Shown: positions 11,304-23,200, numbered from the stretch's first letter. The stretch: 64,000 nucleotides of DNA from Sebastes aleutianus (GCA_916700875.1 CAKAKS010000184.1:62001-126000), one strand, 5' to 3'. Notes: generated by a model not told the origin, from the letters alone. Numbers and translations: made by a program.

Positions 11304-11967
11304 ACTCAGTGGCCACTTTATTAGGTACACCTGTGCAATCTATTGCAATTCAATGCAACACCTCTGCCATAAATTTATACCTTTTGTTGACATTGTCAGA
11401 AATCTGTTTATTATTGAGCTTGTAGTTTGCAGTGGAGTTGTACTGGACTACATTGTATTAAGAGGTGTTTCTAATTTTGTGTCCTCCCTATTTATGAAGG
11501 CTGCCCCTGTTTTAGTAGATTAGTCGACTAATCGGTCGTTTTGGTCTTAGTCGGCTGAGATTTATTTAGTCGATTAGTCGTTTTTTGTGCTTTTTTCATG
11601 CAGAATGACTTATTTCCAAGAAACTTATGAGCCAATCTCTGGCAAACACGAGATTTAAAGTGTGTGATTCTTTGTGGAGAAACTCAGTCTTACTGATCTC
11701 TCGATTAAATTAATCAATTAGTTGACAAAGAATTTCTTTGGTCGAGGACAGCCCTATATGAGGGGGGCAGAATATTGGAAAAACCTCTCAACATGATGCA
11801 GTCCAACACCACCACTATCTATGACCTCAGTGCTAAACATATAATTGAATTAACACCTCTATGATAGTGAAAAATAACATAACATAGGTATCATAAAAGT
11901 TAACTTTATGGCAGGATTGTAGCCTACTAGATTGTACAGGTGTACCTAATAAAGTGGCCACTGAGTG
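11304..11967. mobile_element. DNA transposon with 31-bp perfect terminal inverted repeats
   Basis: The left end ACTCAGTGGCCACTTTATTA (continuing GGTACACCTGT) is matched exactly, inverted, by the right end finishing GGCCACTGAGT. This terminus is widespread in fish genomes. The flanks are TA- and CA-rich simple repeats. A second, hAT-like element lies inside at 11498-11755. Confidence 0.85.
11498..11755. mobile_element. hAT-like MITE nested in the 11304-11967 element
   Basis: The ends are AGGCTGCCCCTG and GAGGACAGCCCTA. Subterminal runs of TTAGTCGACTAATCG and TCGATTAGTCG are typical of the hAT-like MITEs seen at 32161 and 51247. Only a few hundred bases remain. Confidence 0.6.
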
Positions 11968-11999
11968 TGTATATACACACACACACACACACACAGTGG

Positions 12000-12860
12000 T
12001 ATTCCCTCAGTGCAGATGTGCTCCAGAGTTACAACAGCCAACCCGACATGTGAGGTGTTTATTTCAGGCATTTTGGACTGAACATGTCTGACCTACAGCC
12101 GGAGCATATGCTGCTCTGGAGCAGAGTGGCAGCGATATACCGTGTGCCTTTCTACAGGACGATGGCACTAGCCGCAGAGAAAAAGAGAGCTGTCCAGTTT
12201 GGAACTGTGACCAGACAGGCTCTAGTCACAACCAGTTGACAGGCCAAGCAGCCCCTCCTCCCTCAGCCCCCCCTCCTCTCCATCTCAAACAGACACAGCA
12301 GCCCTGCGGCCAATGGCCCCAACCACAGTCAGTTACAGTGTCTCCATCACTGCTGGCCAGACCAGCCAGGAACTGACATAGGGGTTGGCGGGGAAAAAAA
12401 AAAACTTGAGTGTCAGCCGTATGATGGCTGAAAGGAACATCAGTCTCAGCAATTGGCCAGGCACTGCTTTGTACATTTGTGTGTGTGCAGTGCACGCACG
12501 TGGATACGCGTACACGTGTGTGTCTTGATATTCAAGCAGCATTTGAGCAGCCCCTACATCAACGTCTGGTCGTTGTACACAGACGATGTCAGCTCGCCTC
12601 GGGGCAGCAGCCTCCACAGTGGTCATATGGACAACCAGATCCCTGTGGTAGAATTAGTGATAAAAAACACACATGGCCGCTGAGTGACAGTCAGCGCACC
12701 AGATTCCTTTGGACAGACGGGGCTGCAAATAGCACAGAGGAGCAGTTTCTCCCTCAGACCGCAACTGGTGGTCAGGCTCATGCCAGGCCAAGTCGTGGCC
12801 GCCAGATGAGCCCAGATAAAAGGAGAGTCAGAGGCAGTAACAGGCACCTAGTGCCCAAGG
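12000..12860. promoter_or_regulatory. Unique GC-richer block, candidate conserved element
   Basis: This is non-repetitive sequence about 7-8 kb upstream of the lhx9 ATG, balanced in composition, without a supported exon. ORFs of up to 165 codons on the plus strand (12479-12976) have no domain and overlap ORFs on the other strand. Cross-species alignment would decide whether it is conserved. Confidence 0.25.
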
Positions 12861-13204
12861 AGCACTTTGGCCTGTTTTTTTCCCTCCTGGTTTTACATCA
12901 ATGCACTTATAGCTGTGATTTCTTGTCTACACTAACAAGACAAATGTTTGTTTTTTTTGGCTTATCTAACCTCTAACTTATGTTGCCCTCTGACCCCTTT
13001 CTTCAATGAGTGGTTGAAGTAGGAAGAAAGAGACAATAACAACATATACAAGCATCACCTAAACGAGTGTGCCCCCTTCCGAAAAGCCTGTTCTGCCTCG
13101 TAAGGTTATATAGCGATAAAGAACATCCATCTATTATGTTTCCATGTCCTTTCTAGTGTGGCCAGATATGGACTAATACGCGCACCATTCCCCAGGAGGA
13201 TACT

Positions 13205-13620
13205 CTGTCCCCAGAGGAGATGGAGAGGGGGGGGGGGGTGGAGGTGTCGGCGTGCTGTTGGAGCTGTTCTGGAGGCAGGCAGGCAGCAGTTGGTGTGCAG
13301 AGAGCAGAGGCTCAGGCTGGCTAGTTAAGAGCTTCTCTCTCCTATCCTCCATCTGCCAGGGACCGGGGTTGTGATTTGAGCTCCAGCAGAGCAGAGCAGG
13401 GAGGAGATCGAAGGAGGGGGTGGAGGGAGGGAGGGAGGGAGGGAGGTAGGGGATGGGGTGGAGGGTGGAGGGTGGAGGGTGGTGGTGAGAGGTAGTGAAG
13501 GGAGGGAGGGAGGGAGGGGGAGCGTTGGTTGGAAGAGACAGAAAAGGGAAAGTGGAAGAGTTGGAGGAGGAGAGGGGAAAAAGTGAGGGAGAAAATAAGG
13601 ATGGAAATGAAAAAACAGGA
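13205..13620. repeat. Purine-rich G/A simple-repeat tract
   Basis: A run of ten G occurs near 13228, tandem GGGA units at about 13424-13446, GGAGGGT units at about 13459-13482, and further GGGA at 13500-13520. Strand asymmetry is extreme, and the repeated G runs could form quadruplex structures. No gene. Confidence 0.7.
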
Positions 13621-13879
13621 TACGTGGGGGATTGAGACGCCTCGGAAATCTATTTATAGGCTTATAGTCTTGTCTATCATTCTAAAATCACCATTTTAAT
13701 TCGAGGTATCAAAACAGTGCTTTGGTCATATGTCACCCATGCTTTTGATATTTCCTTTTCCTCCAATAATTATGAAGTCCACTGTGTGTTTGTAAATATT
13801 TCCAGGATGTCTCACCCACCCACCATGGCTCATGTGACTGGGATACATGTGACCGGGATACAGCTTTACAGTGCTTCAC

Positions 13880-14095
13880 TCCTCCCTCTCTTCCTCCTCC
13901 TCCTCCTCCTCCTCCTCCTCAAACCCCCCTCTCCCTTCCCTTCCCACTCCTCTCCTTCACTCAGTCAGTGTTTAGCCTGTGGTTCCCTGCACCACAGTGG
14001 ATCCTGGGAGAGCCTTCCCCACCTCCTCCTTCCTCCCCCCCTCCTCTCCTCTCCTCTCCTCTCCTCGCCTCCTCGTCTCCTCTGCTCCTTTTCTT
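13880..14095. repeat. Pyrimidine-rich tract with (CTC)n and (CTCCT)n
   Basis: A CTC trinucleotide run occupies about 13889-13920 and CTCCT units about 14041-14066. The tract is a mirror-like counterpart of the purine tract 500 bp to the left. Confidence 0.7.
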
Positions 14096-14129
14096 GGCCA
14101 TGCTTTGGGAGTGACTGAGAGCTCCCTCC

Positions 14130-16060
14130 GAGGGTGTCACTTGAGGTGACCCAGAAATGATGACTCCAGATGAACCCTGGATGTGTGGTAATCTAACCGC
14201 CATGCCCAAGGAGAGCCAGGCAGGCAGGCATCCATGGAGGCATCCCGTGCTGATGCTGTATCTGTGGTCTTCACTGTTGAACCGAGCACACTGCAGAGAG
14301 CCTGTCTGGGCTATCATGCTCGGAGAGAGCTGTGTGCACGCTACGTGTTGTGGTACACAGTGAAATGGATCTCAGTGCCTTTGCATTATTGATGAGATAC
14401 ATTGTGATGTCAGCCCAGGCGGAAGGAGCGAAGCAAAATGACTGTTAGCAGTATGGCACAGTGTCATTTATGCAAGCAGCACAGGGGTGTAATTAATTGT
14501 CACCCCTTACTCTCACTGGAGCAAAATAGGAACCCTCTATTCAACTCAATTGAAATCAGTCCATCTTAGACCTCAGTGTGTTCTCCAAGTGGCCAGTGTG
14601 AGCAGGTTTATAGGACATCCTGTCTTCTGGATCATGACCTATCTTTGTCAATTTAACAGGAAATATAAAATTCAGCATGCACTTTAAACTGATTTAAATT
14701 CTGTTATCATAGTATGAAATGGCTTGTTGCCATGATGTTTAGCCTGTCAGGTGAATAATTATCCAATAATACACAAGGAAATTACACCAATACAATGATA
14801 CATTATGTAATAAGGTAATGCATATTGAAATAATTAAAACTATATAGTCTCATCAGGCCCAATCAAACCATCTTCAAAGCATAAACAATATCAATATTCG
14901 CTAAAAAACACGACATTATTAAATAGTGGTGAATTTTTCATCATCAACATTTCTTTATTCATTAGGTGTTGCAACATGCTGAGGCTAAATACACTCAACA
15001 CTGTCTGCAGTGAATTTATATGAAGTTCGTCAGCTGGATTGTCCAGACAGATGGAGAGACATCAGGGCAAACGAGATATGAACCCATGCATTTTATTTTT
15101 TTTAATATTGCTGCTATTTTTGGAGGATTAATTCAATACAACCAGTGAGAAAAATAGGTTGGGGGAGCTGAAAAAAATACTTCTGAATTATTCTTATATA
15201 AGCCTTTTTTTAAACGTTTCATGAGATTGAAATAAAAAAAACATTAACTTAACATTTGGTCTTGGTTTAGATTATTGTCACATATTAAAATATACGTTAA
15301 ATTCTGAAATTATTTTAGCATTTTTTATTTCAAAAAATAATTTCGATTTGGTATCAATACCAAACCCTCTTTTCATTAGGCTTAGTGCTGCTGCTTCATA
15401 CAGTATCTTTGTCAGATTGATTGATCTAGTTTGACTGGAGATCTAATTATTTATTCACACACAAACCTCTGCTCTCACACCAGTGAAATTACAGCTGTAC
15501 TCATTCCACTTGAATCTTATACAGTATGAACTCGTAGTGTATCGTATTGTGATGTATATACATCTATATATATATATGTGTGCTTGAACGCACCTATATA
15601 CAAAAAGCCCTTCTAGGGACAGGTGTTGCAAATTAGCATCCGCTATAAGCACTATGATACTGGCATCAGATTGCTGTTTTTTAAGTTGTCTATGTACATT
15701 GTATTGGTCTCTATTAAATAAACCATGACAAAATAAAAATAAAAAATAAAAACTGTATTTGCAAAATGCGGTCAGCTCGTCTTTTGGGGTCCATCATAGT
15801 TGTAAAAATACATTTCGTTTAAAGCGAAAATAACATCTGATTTTATTTAAATATTCCTAAATAACACCTATAGGCCTATATAATGGTAGTTGCTCGCCAT
15901 TTGGCTTTGAATCCAGATTTTTTTCTCCTTTAATTTACGACTCCATCCCATATTGTAACCTATAGCTGCTGTAGGCCATTGGCTCCTGATGGCTTGCCAG
16001 TTTTCTGTGCGTTGACTGTGTGTGTGTGCTGTGTTGAGGGCTGCCTGCATACGGGAGAGG
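14130..16060. other. Upstream intergenic sequence, nothing recognised
   Basis: AT-rich unique sequence with possible decayed transposon remnants near 15300-15370. No exon or RNA gene is supported. Confidence 0.45.
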
Positions 16061-16079
16061 AATATTTAAATGTCTTGTG

Positions 16080-16239
16080 TTTTAATTGACGCTCCAACTA
16101 GAAGTGTAGAAGCTCAGAAACGAGGAACAGCCCCCATCTACCATCTACCGGCAGCAGCAGCAGCGTCTCCTCCATCTCCTTCAGTCCGGACACACTGCTC
16201 GCTGCACCGCACCGGATCTCTCACACTGCAAAGCTGCAG
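16080..16239 (+). other. Candidate non-coding first exon upstream of lhx9
   Basis: A GC-rich block with CAG repeats (near 16151) ends GCTGCAG|GTAAGAAG, a near-consensus splice donor at 16240. An AATATTTAAAT box lies at 16061-16071, where a TATA element could sit. The block has no ATG, so it would be a 5' untranslated exon. It could splice to an acceptor within the lhx9 first coding exon, for example AG|CCATG at 20090, or belong to a non-coding transcript. No transcript evidence is available. Confidence 0.4.
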
Positions 16240-16320
16240 GTAAGAAGAGCTTTTCCTATATATATATATGTCTGCTTGGGAAAAATTATAATCATACAAG
16301 GTACTGGCTTTTTAACAAAA

Positions 16321-16356
16321 TTCTGATTCTGATTCTGATTCTGATTCTGATTCTGA
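16321..16356. repeat. (TTCTGA)n hexanucleotide repeat
   Basis: Six consecutive copies of a TTCTGA hexamer begin at 16321, just after the candidate upstream exon. Confidence 0.9.
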
Positions 16357-16359
16357 AGC

Positions 16360-17525
16360 AATGCGCGACAGATCTGGTGCATGAAGTGGCATGGTGATAT
16401 TGATAGGATAAACAGTGATGCTGTGGAAAGTAAAGCCATCGAAACTCTCTCTACCTATAGCTATATTTTTATTCACATACTTTGAGAATAATCTTTATTA
16501 TGTAGGCTAAATATACAAGTTTGTGAGTAGTATCAAAACCATGCAAGCACAGCAGGGAAACATAAAAAAACACGCTCTTCTTAAAGGTGGGAATATAAGT
16601 TATTTAGTTTGTATTAATGGCTGAGACAAAAGATTTTATTATTATTTTTTTTATATATATTTATTTGTATGTGAGCCATTCCAACGCCATTTTAAATATG
16701 GTTAACACTTTTTGTTTTTATTTTTTAAAATGCGTAAAAGGTTTAAAATGGAGCTCAGTATACAGTGCATGAATAAACAGCTATTCTTATTATATGTTTT
16801 TAAAAAAGACTTAATTTGATTAAACGAGATCACAAATGTTAAATTAGGGCAAATCATTCTCAGCAACTAAACGAAAGATGACACAGAACCGCCCAGATGA
16901 ATTTTCTTCCATTTATTTAAAGCCAGTAATGAAATATGATGGGTAACATACATAACCAGGTTGCTTAATTAATATGAGATATTAAGAAAACGTTTCAAAC
17001 AATAACTGTTAATTCAAAATATATTAAGAATTGTCACTTTTTTTTGTAAAAGTGTGATTTCATGAATTGTCTTTTTGGGGGGGTTTTCTGCAGACTTTCT
17101 CCAAAATGGCACATTAACTGAAATAATAAAACTAAATGTCTTTAGTGTATATTAACTATTAGTTAATAATCCTAATTAGATACAAAGAAAAGGAAAACAC
17201 AAAAGGCATTAATTCCCTCAGCCCCTTTATGTTCACTGACACATTGTTAAACCCTCTTCAGTCAAATGAAATGTCACTTGCTGGAGGCACAACGGGTCAA
17301 AACAGTCGATCGATGTTTTAATTTAAAAAAAAAAAAAAAAATAGTGTATTTATATTTAAGTCCAGAAGTGTTTAATTTTCAGAGAGAGAAAGAATAATAA
17401 AAAAAACAGATTAAATATCACACATGCAGAGCTGAGCTGATCGGTCCTCTCAGGGTGTCTTTGTCCAGGTTGAAATGAAATCCGTGTGTCCTTTTTGACT
17501 CTCTCTTTTCACCGCTCTGTGCTGA
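16360..17525. other. AT-rich sequence, nothing recognised
   Basis: A poly(A) run lies at about 17323-17341. No exon or transposon ends are recognised. Confidence 0.45.
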
Positions 17526-17529
17526 GACA

Positions 17530-17830
17530 CTGAGACACTGAGACACTGACAGAGCGCAGATTAACGGTGTAATGGTGCTCAGAACAGCTGCAGGTCCAGC
17601 TCGGCCAGAGCAGAGGGTCCATGCAGGACTCTCTTCTATAGCGCTTCTATCAAGGGGCCTCCAATTAAAGCCAACACAACTTCATGGTGGGAGGAAGAGG
17701 AGTGAGGAAGAGGAGGAGGAGGGATGATAATGTAACACGTCTTGAGATGAAGAAGCATCCACACCTGCAGACCCCCCTGAGCCTCAGGAAATCTATTAAT
17801 GGCACCACAATCAGACAGTGTGTGTGTGTC
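17530..17830. promoter_or_regulatory. Candidate proximal regulatory block of lhx9
   Basis: A unique block about 2.3 kb upstream of the lhx9 start contains three tandem GACACTGA units near 17525 and AGCTGCAGGTCCAGCTC. It also has CCTCCAATTAAAG, whose ATTA core suits homeodomain binding. An unrelated ORF (17684-17902) crosses it without any recognisable domain. Conservation is suspected from texture, not shown. Confidence 0.3.
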
Positions 17831-17839
17831 TATATTGTT

Positions 17840-18815
17840 TTATGGCTAAGTCTTCAGCCAGAGACCAGAGCTCGTTATCCGGGTCTCAGCCACTGTAAGT
17901 AAAGGCCCCTCGTTGTGTTAAGTCAAAATACAGATTTGACTTGAGCTGCCTTGTTTTGGTTTGTTGTCACCATATATTTGGCCTGCGCGTTGGACAGTAA
18001 AGCCATGCGTAAAACCATGAGTTTTCACACCCTTTAAAACTGACACAGATCTTTTATTGTAGCTCCACAGTCGCCTCCATGGATTATATATAAGATATAT
18101 ATATATATGTTTAACAATAATACCTCCTTTTTTTTTTTTTTTTTTAGCTCCCTCTCCCTCCATATCACTGCTTATTGCATAGTTTATGGAAGAGAAATGA
18201 ATATATATTATAGTTGCTGTTCTCATCTAATCAAGTCTCCTGCATGTAAAGTAGATTTTTGGACTAATTCAAGAGACAGAGAAAAGAGAAATGCGGTGTT
18301 AGGGAATAATACCTGTTTCAAATGAGCGTTTAATGGAGAGACAAATTATCTAAATGGAAACCTATATTAATATATAAAAAGCAGACAAACGGTTTGCGTG
18401 ATTAAATTATATATAGAGCATCAAGATAAATGAAAATATGTTTGAGTAAAGAGGTTTTTAACGGCGTGGGATGCTTTTTTTTTTTTTTTTTTAACAAAAT
18501 CTCATTCGTTTGTGTAAAAAAAACAACAATCGTTGTCTTTCAGTTTGTTTAATCCAATGTGTCCCCGCCCTCCATCCTATCACTGATCACTGCCCCGCCC
18601 AGAACAATACATTTATACCACACACACTCACACTTAGTATATTTTGGGACAACAAAAACACCTAATAAAGAATGAATTAAACCCCTAAAACTGTTTGGGT
18701 TTTTTTAAATGTCCAACCTCCAGCTCCAAATTAAACCAATTAAATCATCCTCACATCAGCAGAAGTCATCCTTATTTCTAACCCTTTTTTTAAATAAAAC
18801 TCCAAAAGGAGTTTA
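17840..18815. other. lhx9 upstream sequence, nothing recognised
   Basis: T-rich sequence with homopolymer runs at about 18127-18145 and 18476-18492. No gene. Confidence 0.45.
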
Positions 18816-18816
18816 T

Positions 18817-19347
18817 TGATGCATGTTATTTTATTTTAAGACATGTTAAATAAATAAAATATATTTACACTCAAATTACTCTATAAGCCCATTTCGCCCA
18901 GTTTATGCAACTTCTGCGTCCTCTCCTGTAAATAGAATGGAATAGAATAGAATGGAATAGAATGGAATAGAATGGAATAGAACGCTTTATTGTCATTGTA
19001 TTAAATACAACGAGATTCACAGTTGCCACTTCTTCTGGTCAGTGCTTTAAAACAAATACTTGACAAGACTAAACGAGGCAGATAAAACATATAACATGTA
19101 TAACACACACAGTTATAAAGCAATATAAAACAGGTAAACTAGATGTAATAAATAAATATAAACAGAAGTGTTACACTAGAAATGGGGGTGGGAATAAAAG
19201 TAATGAAAATGCATGTTATTGTTTTAAGACATGTTAAATAATTACAAATATTTACACTCAAATTACTCTATAAGCCCATTTCGCCCAGTTTATGCAACTT
19301 CTGCGTCCTCTCGTGAAAATGGGGGTGAAATAAAAGTAATGAAAATG
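18817..19347. repeat. Local tandem duplication split by a LINE fragment
   Basis: The segment with GCATGTTATT, CTCAAATTACTCTATAAGCC and CAACTTCTGCGTCCTCTC at about 18820-18928 recurs at about 19209-19313. The sequence GGGGGTG..AATAAAAGTAATG follows at about 19183 and again at about 19321. The simplest reading is a tandem duplication of about 140 bp whose first copy was then interrupted by the insertion at 18935-19176. Confidence 0.7.
18935..19176 (-). mobile_element. LINE 3' end, minus strand
   Basis: Read on the minus strand, the fragment ends CAATGACAATAAAG followed by an ATTCTATTCC-type simple-repeat tail. This is the usual form of a truncated L2-like LINE 3' terminus. The body from TTTATTGTCATTGTATT on the plus strand is nearly identical to the copy at 25393-25596 in lhx9 intron 3. 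Confidence 0.65.
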
Positions 19348-20022
19348 TCAATATACCATAAAGTAGTGGTCCTGCATGCTCGTATAGCCAGAATCTGGAG
19401 TTTTTGAGGAGAAGAGTGACAGCTCTTTGTTGGTGAATAGAAATCAGTGGTGATGTAGAGAGAGAGAGAGGAGGAGAGAGAGAGGAGAGAGAGAGAGAGA
19501 GAAGGGGGAACTCCTCCTACCAAATTATTCAGACTGGGCATGGCTTTGCTCTCTTCACAAATAGGACACGGTGCTCAAATCCAGGCAGTCCCAACCTGAC
19601 CTCCAAGCACCGAGGAACTGGGAAACCGGGAGAGAGAGAGAGAGAAATCACTAAAAAAGAAACAACAAAAAACTTTTGTGTCATTATTTTTTTTCCCCTC
19701 CCCTCCTCCCTCCCATCCACCACCACCACCACCACCACCACTTCCACACCGGTTTGTGCGCGTCATTTGGACTATATACTTTTTTTTCTGGAGGAGAGAC
19801 ATTCAAGGGAAGCAGGAAAAATCACCACCTCCTGCTGTCCCACCCATGTTGTAGTTTTTCTGCTTTTCTTCCAGTTGCCTTTGCACTGTGGCTGAGGAGC
19901 TGATCTGGTGTTGTTCTTCTGGTCGCCTCTCCTCTCCTCCTCTCTCAGAGCCTCAAAGCCACAGAGTTTGGATGCGCTGAGAGAGCGAGGCGCAACGCTG
20001 CAGGTAGCCTATCTAACAGTAT
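19348..20022 (+). promoter_or_regulatory. lhx9 promoter region and 5' untranslated leader
   Basis: This stretch runs up to the start codon. It has GA-rich tracts (about 19459-19500 and 19631-19645), a CAC trinucleotide run (about 19718-19741) and a TATA-like ACTATATACTTT at about 19769, roughly 250 bp before the ATG. An in-frame TAA at 20014-20016 closes the leader just ahead of the coding sequence. The exact transcription start cannot be fixed from sequence. Confidence 0.5.
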
Positions 20023-20208
20023 ATGGAAGTTGTGGGCTGCAAGACAGAGGCAGGCAGTTGCACGTTGCGTCGTCCAGGAGGACCGGGAGCCATGCTTTTC
20101 CACGGGATCTCCGGGGATCACATCCAGGGGATCATGGAGGAGATGGAGAGGAGGTCGAAAACGGAGTCTCGCATGCAGAAGGGCATACAGCTCAACGGGA
20201 GAGAGTCG
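20023..20208 (+). CDS. lhx9: lhx9 coding exon 1
   Basis: This exon has 62 codons ending GAG TCG before donor GTAAGAG, in phase 0. The start at 20023 gives MEVVGCKTEAGS, matching the longer vertebrate N terminus. Its context (TATATGG) is weak. The in-frame ATG at 20092 (MLFHGISG) has the better context GAGCCATGC and could be used by leaky scanning, or by transcripts whose first exon joins AG|CC at 20090. Confidence 0.95.
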
Positions 20209-23200
20209 GTAAGAGCCTGCTATTATACTCCAATTCATGTTTTAATATCTCCGTTTACTGCACACACACGACCACTGTGGTGTAACTAAGGTGAACTGGG
20301 AATGTATACAGTTGTTTTGGGGTAAGTAGGAGACAAAAGTGAGGATTTCTCAGTTCTTTGTCTTTAATTATGGCTGAATATTTTAGTCAGGATAGTGAAT
20401 TTTTGCAATGTGTTATTTCAATAGCTGCTCAATTATCTGCACAAAACAATTACTAAAAAAACACAAACTGTGTGCAACTTTACATGCAGTTTGTCAGTAA
20501 GAACTGTGGCCAATGTCTCCCTGATTTGTGTGCCTTATAGGGTGTTGTCTGTGTTTTATTTATTTATTCATTTTTTGTTGTTGTTTTGTTTTCCTTTCAC
20601 TACTTATGTTTTTTTGTATTTGCTTGTCTCCATTTTTGTTTGCCCTTAGTTCCTAGTATTGTCTGTTTTTGTTGATATATATAAAAAATGAGGCATGATA
20701 CACACCCCACAGAAGTCATGTTTTAATCTCCGTTTACTGCACACGTACACGACGAGTGCACCATTAAGGTGAACTGGGAATGTGCAGTTGTTTTGGGGGT
20801 AAAGTAGGAGACAAGTGAGGATTTTACTTCTTTGTCTTTAATTATGGCTGAATATTTTAGTCCAATTTTAATGATTCAAAGGATAGTGGATTTTGTAATG
20901 TGTTATTTCAATAGCTGCTCAATTATCTGCACAAAACAATTACTAAAAAACACAAACTGTCTGAAACTTTACGTGCAGTTGTCTATAATATATTTGAAAC
21001 ACAAGTTAGTTAAATAAAAAAAATGTACATCAGAGCAGTACAATTTAGTTTTCTGTGGACAGATTTAGAAATTTGATTTTTTATCTACAAATAACTGTTG
21101 ACAAAAAACATGCTGAATTATTATTATTATTATTATAAATTAGAATTTTATTCTTTTAACAGGAAAAAAATATTGCATTTACTACTAGATTTGTGAAAAG
21201 GCCTTTATTCAATAAGTAATAAAAATATATATTTTTAATATTTTGTTTCTCACCAAAAATGTTACAGTGAATTTGATTTAAATCTCTACGAATAAAGGAG
21301 AGATTAAACTAATAAAATATGAACTCCTCGATATTCAGTTAATTTCAGAAACAGTTGTTTCATGTTAAACACTCGGTGTGTTCATGGAGCCATGAACACA
21401 CCGAGTGTTTAACAGCGTGTTTAAAGTGCTCTCCAAAAGGCCTTAATGATAGACAAAAACAAGTTACATTTCATGTCCAGAAAGCTACTGAAGGCCTAGT
21501 TTCTGTTTTTACATGATATATGTTGCATCAGATTTCCCCACCAGTCTGTTGAAGGAAGTATAGTTGTCCTGATCTGTCTCCTCTCTGTCTCTGACCCAGA
21601 CCATGCCTTCTATGAGCCCGGAGAAGCCTGCTCTGTGTGCCGGCTGTGGCGGCAAGATCTCGGACAGATACTACCTCCTGGCCGTGGACAAGCAGTGGCA
21701 TCTGCGGTGCCTCAAATGCTGTGAATGTAAACTAGCGCTGGAGTCGGAGCTAACGTGTTTTGCCAAGGATGGGAGTATCTATTGCAAGGATGATTACTAC
21801 AGGTAAGAAAAATGAAGGTTATATAGATTGTATGTGCAGAACAGTTTATGAAAATAGTAGAGCCTCTCTGTCACGTACACACCCAAAGCTGCTGGCCTTA
21901 TAGGAAAAAATATTTAAATCTTAAATGAAAAAAATAATTAAAAGAAAATTCTTGTAGCACAGCCACAATTATTATTATTATTGTTATTATTATTATTATT
22001 ATTATTATTGATAATAATAATAATAATAATAATAATAAACCTGATTCAACAGGCTTCATGTGGAATTATGTTGAAGCCTTTTGGTCCAATTAGGCCTCAT
22101 TGTAGTCTGAATAGAATCATAACAGTCTCCCAGGGGCCCTGCATGCTATTAATTGGGAATAAGTTATGATATGAAATTTAACTTTTATTCAGATATGATA
22201 GTTTCCATGGCTCTGAGTGTAAACTGCATTAGCTTGTGTGAGTCAGCCTAGCAGGAACAAAGGAGTACAGTCCATTTATGTCGTGTTTGTTAAAAAGTAC
22301 CTTAGTGGCAAAACATGCTGATAATGATTATGGAAAATATAACCAGTTCAAAATGCAGTTATGGATTATCTCATATTTTGACATGCATTTATAGGATGCA
22401 CAGGCCTGAATGTTATTTATAATGCACTATAATATAGTAAAATAAACCAAGAAAGAAAAGAGAGGCTGTTAAATGCCTACAGGCAAAATGAGTTAGCTGT
22501 CTCACCATTTTAATACTATAGGCTATAGTTTTGCCTATACCTTTTGTGTTTAATGTCAGCCAAGAGGTTAGCAATAGTAGGTTTTTATCACTGAGACTTT
22601 TAACTGATTTAAAAGAGAAAATATTGGTACGTTGAAAATATTTTCACACCAAAACAAAATGTGGCCTATCGACCAGCCAGTTGTAGGCCAGATGTGGCTA
22701 TATGTAAACTCAGTCTATAGGCCTGTTATAGTATTGTTATACACTAAAGCTGTGTCAGATACACACACACACCTTTGTCACTGAAATGCATGACAGAAAC
22801 CTATTTAGCCTAGTATAGCCCAGTATGATAGTTCATGTTTGGTCTGTGTGTATGATGGTTTCTTATGGTCTCTGTGTGTATGATGGTTCATTATGGTCTC
22901 TGTGTATGATGGTTTATTATGGTCTCTGTGTATGATGGTTCATTATGGTCTCTGTGTATGATGGTTCATTATGATGGTTTTTATTATGGTCTGTGTGTAT
23001 GATGGTTTATTATGATGGTTTATGATGGTCTCTGTGTATGATAGTTCCTGTTATATGATGGTCTCTGTGTGGATGAGGAGTCTTGACGGTCTGTCTGTTC
23101 CAGAAGGTTCTCCGTGCAGAGGTGCGCGCGCTGCCACCTCGGGATCTCGGCCTCTGAGATGGTGATGCGGGCGCGCGACTCCGTGTACCACCTGAGCTGC

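Noticed and set aside
12479..12976. 165-codon plus-strand ORF
   Set aside because: It overlaps open frames on the other strand, shows no domain and crosses T-rich low-complexity sequence at its end.
17684..17902. ORF containing INGTTIRQ, weakly like the MLNGTTLEA start of an alternative mammalian LHX9 isoform
   Set aside because: It lacks the initiating ATG at that place, and the following GT would leave the wrong phase for joining to the MLFHG segment. Probably chance, though the block may still be regulatory.
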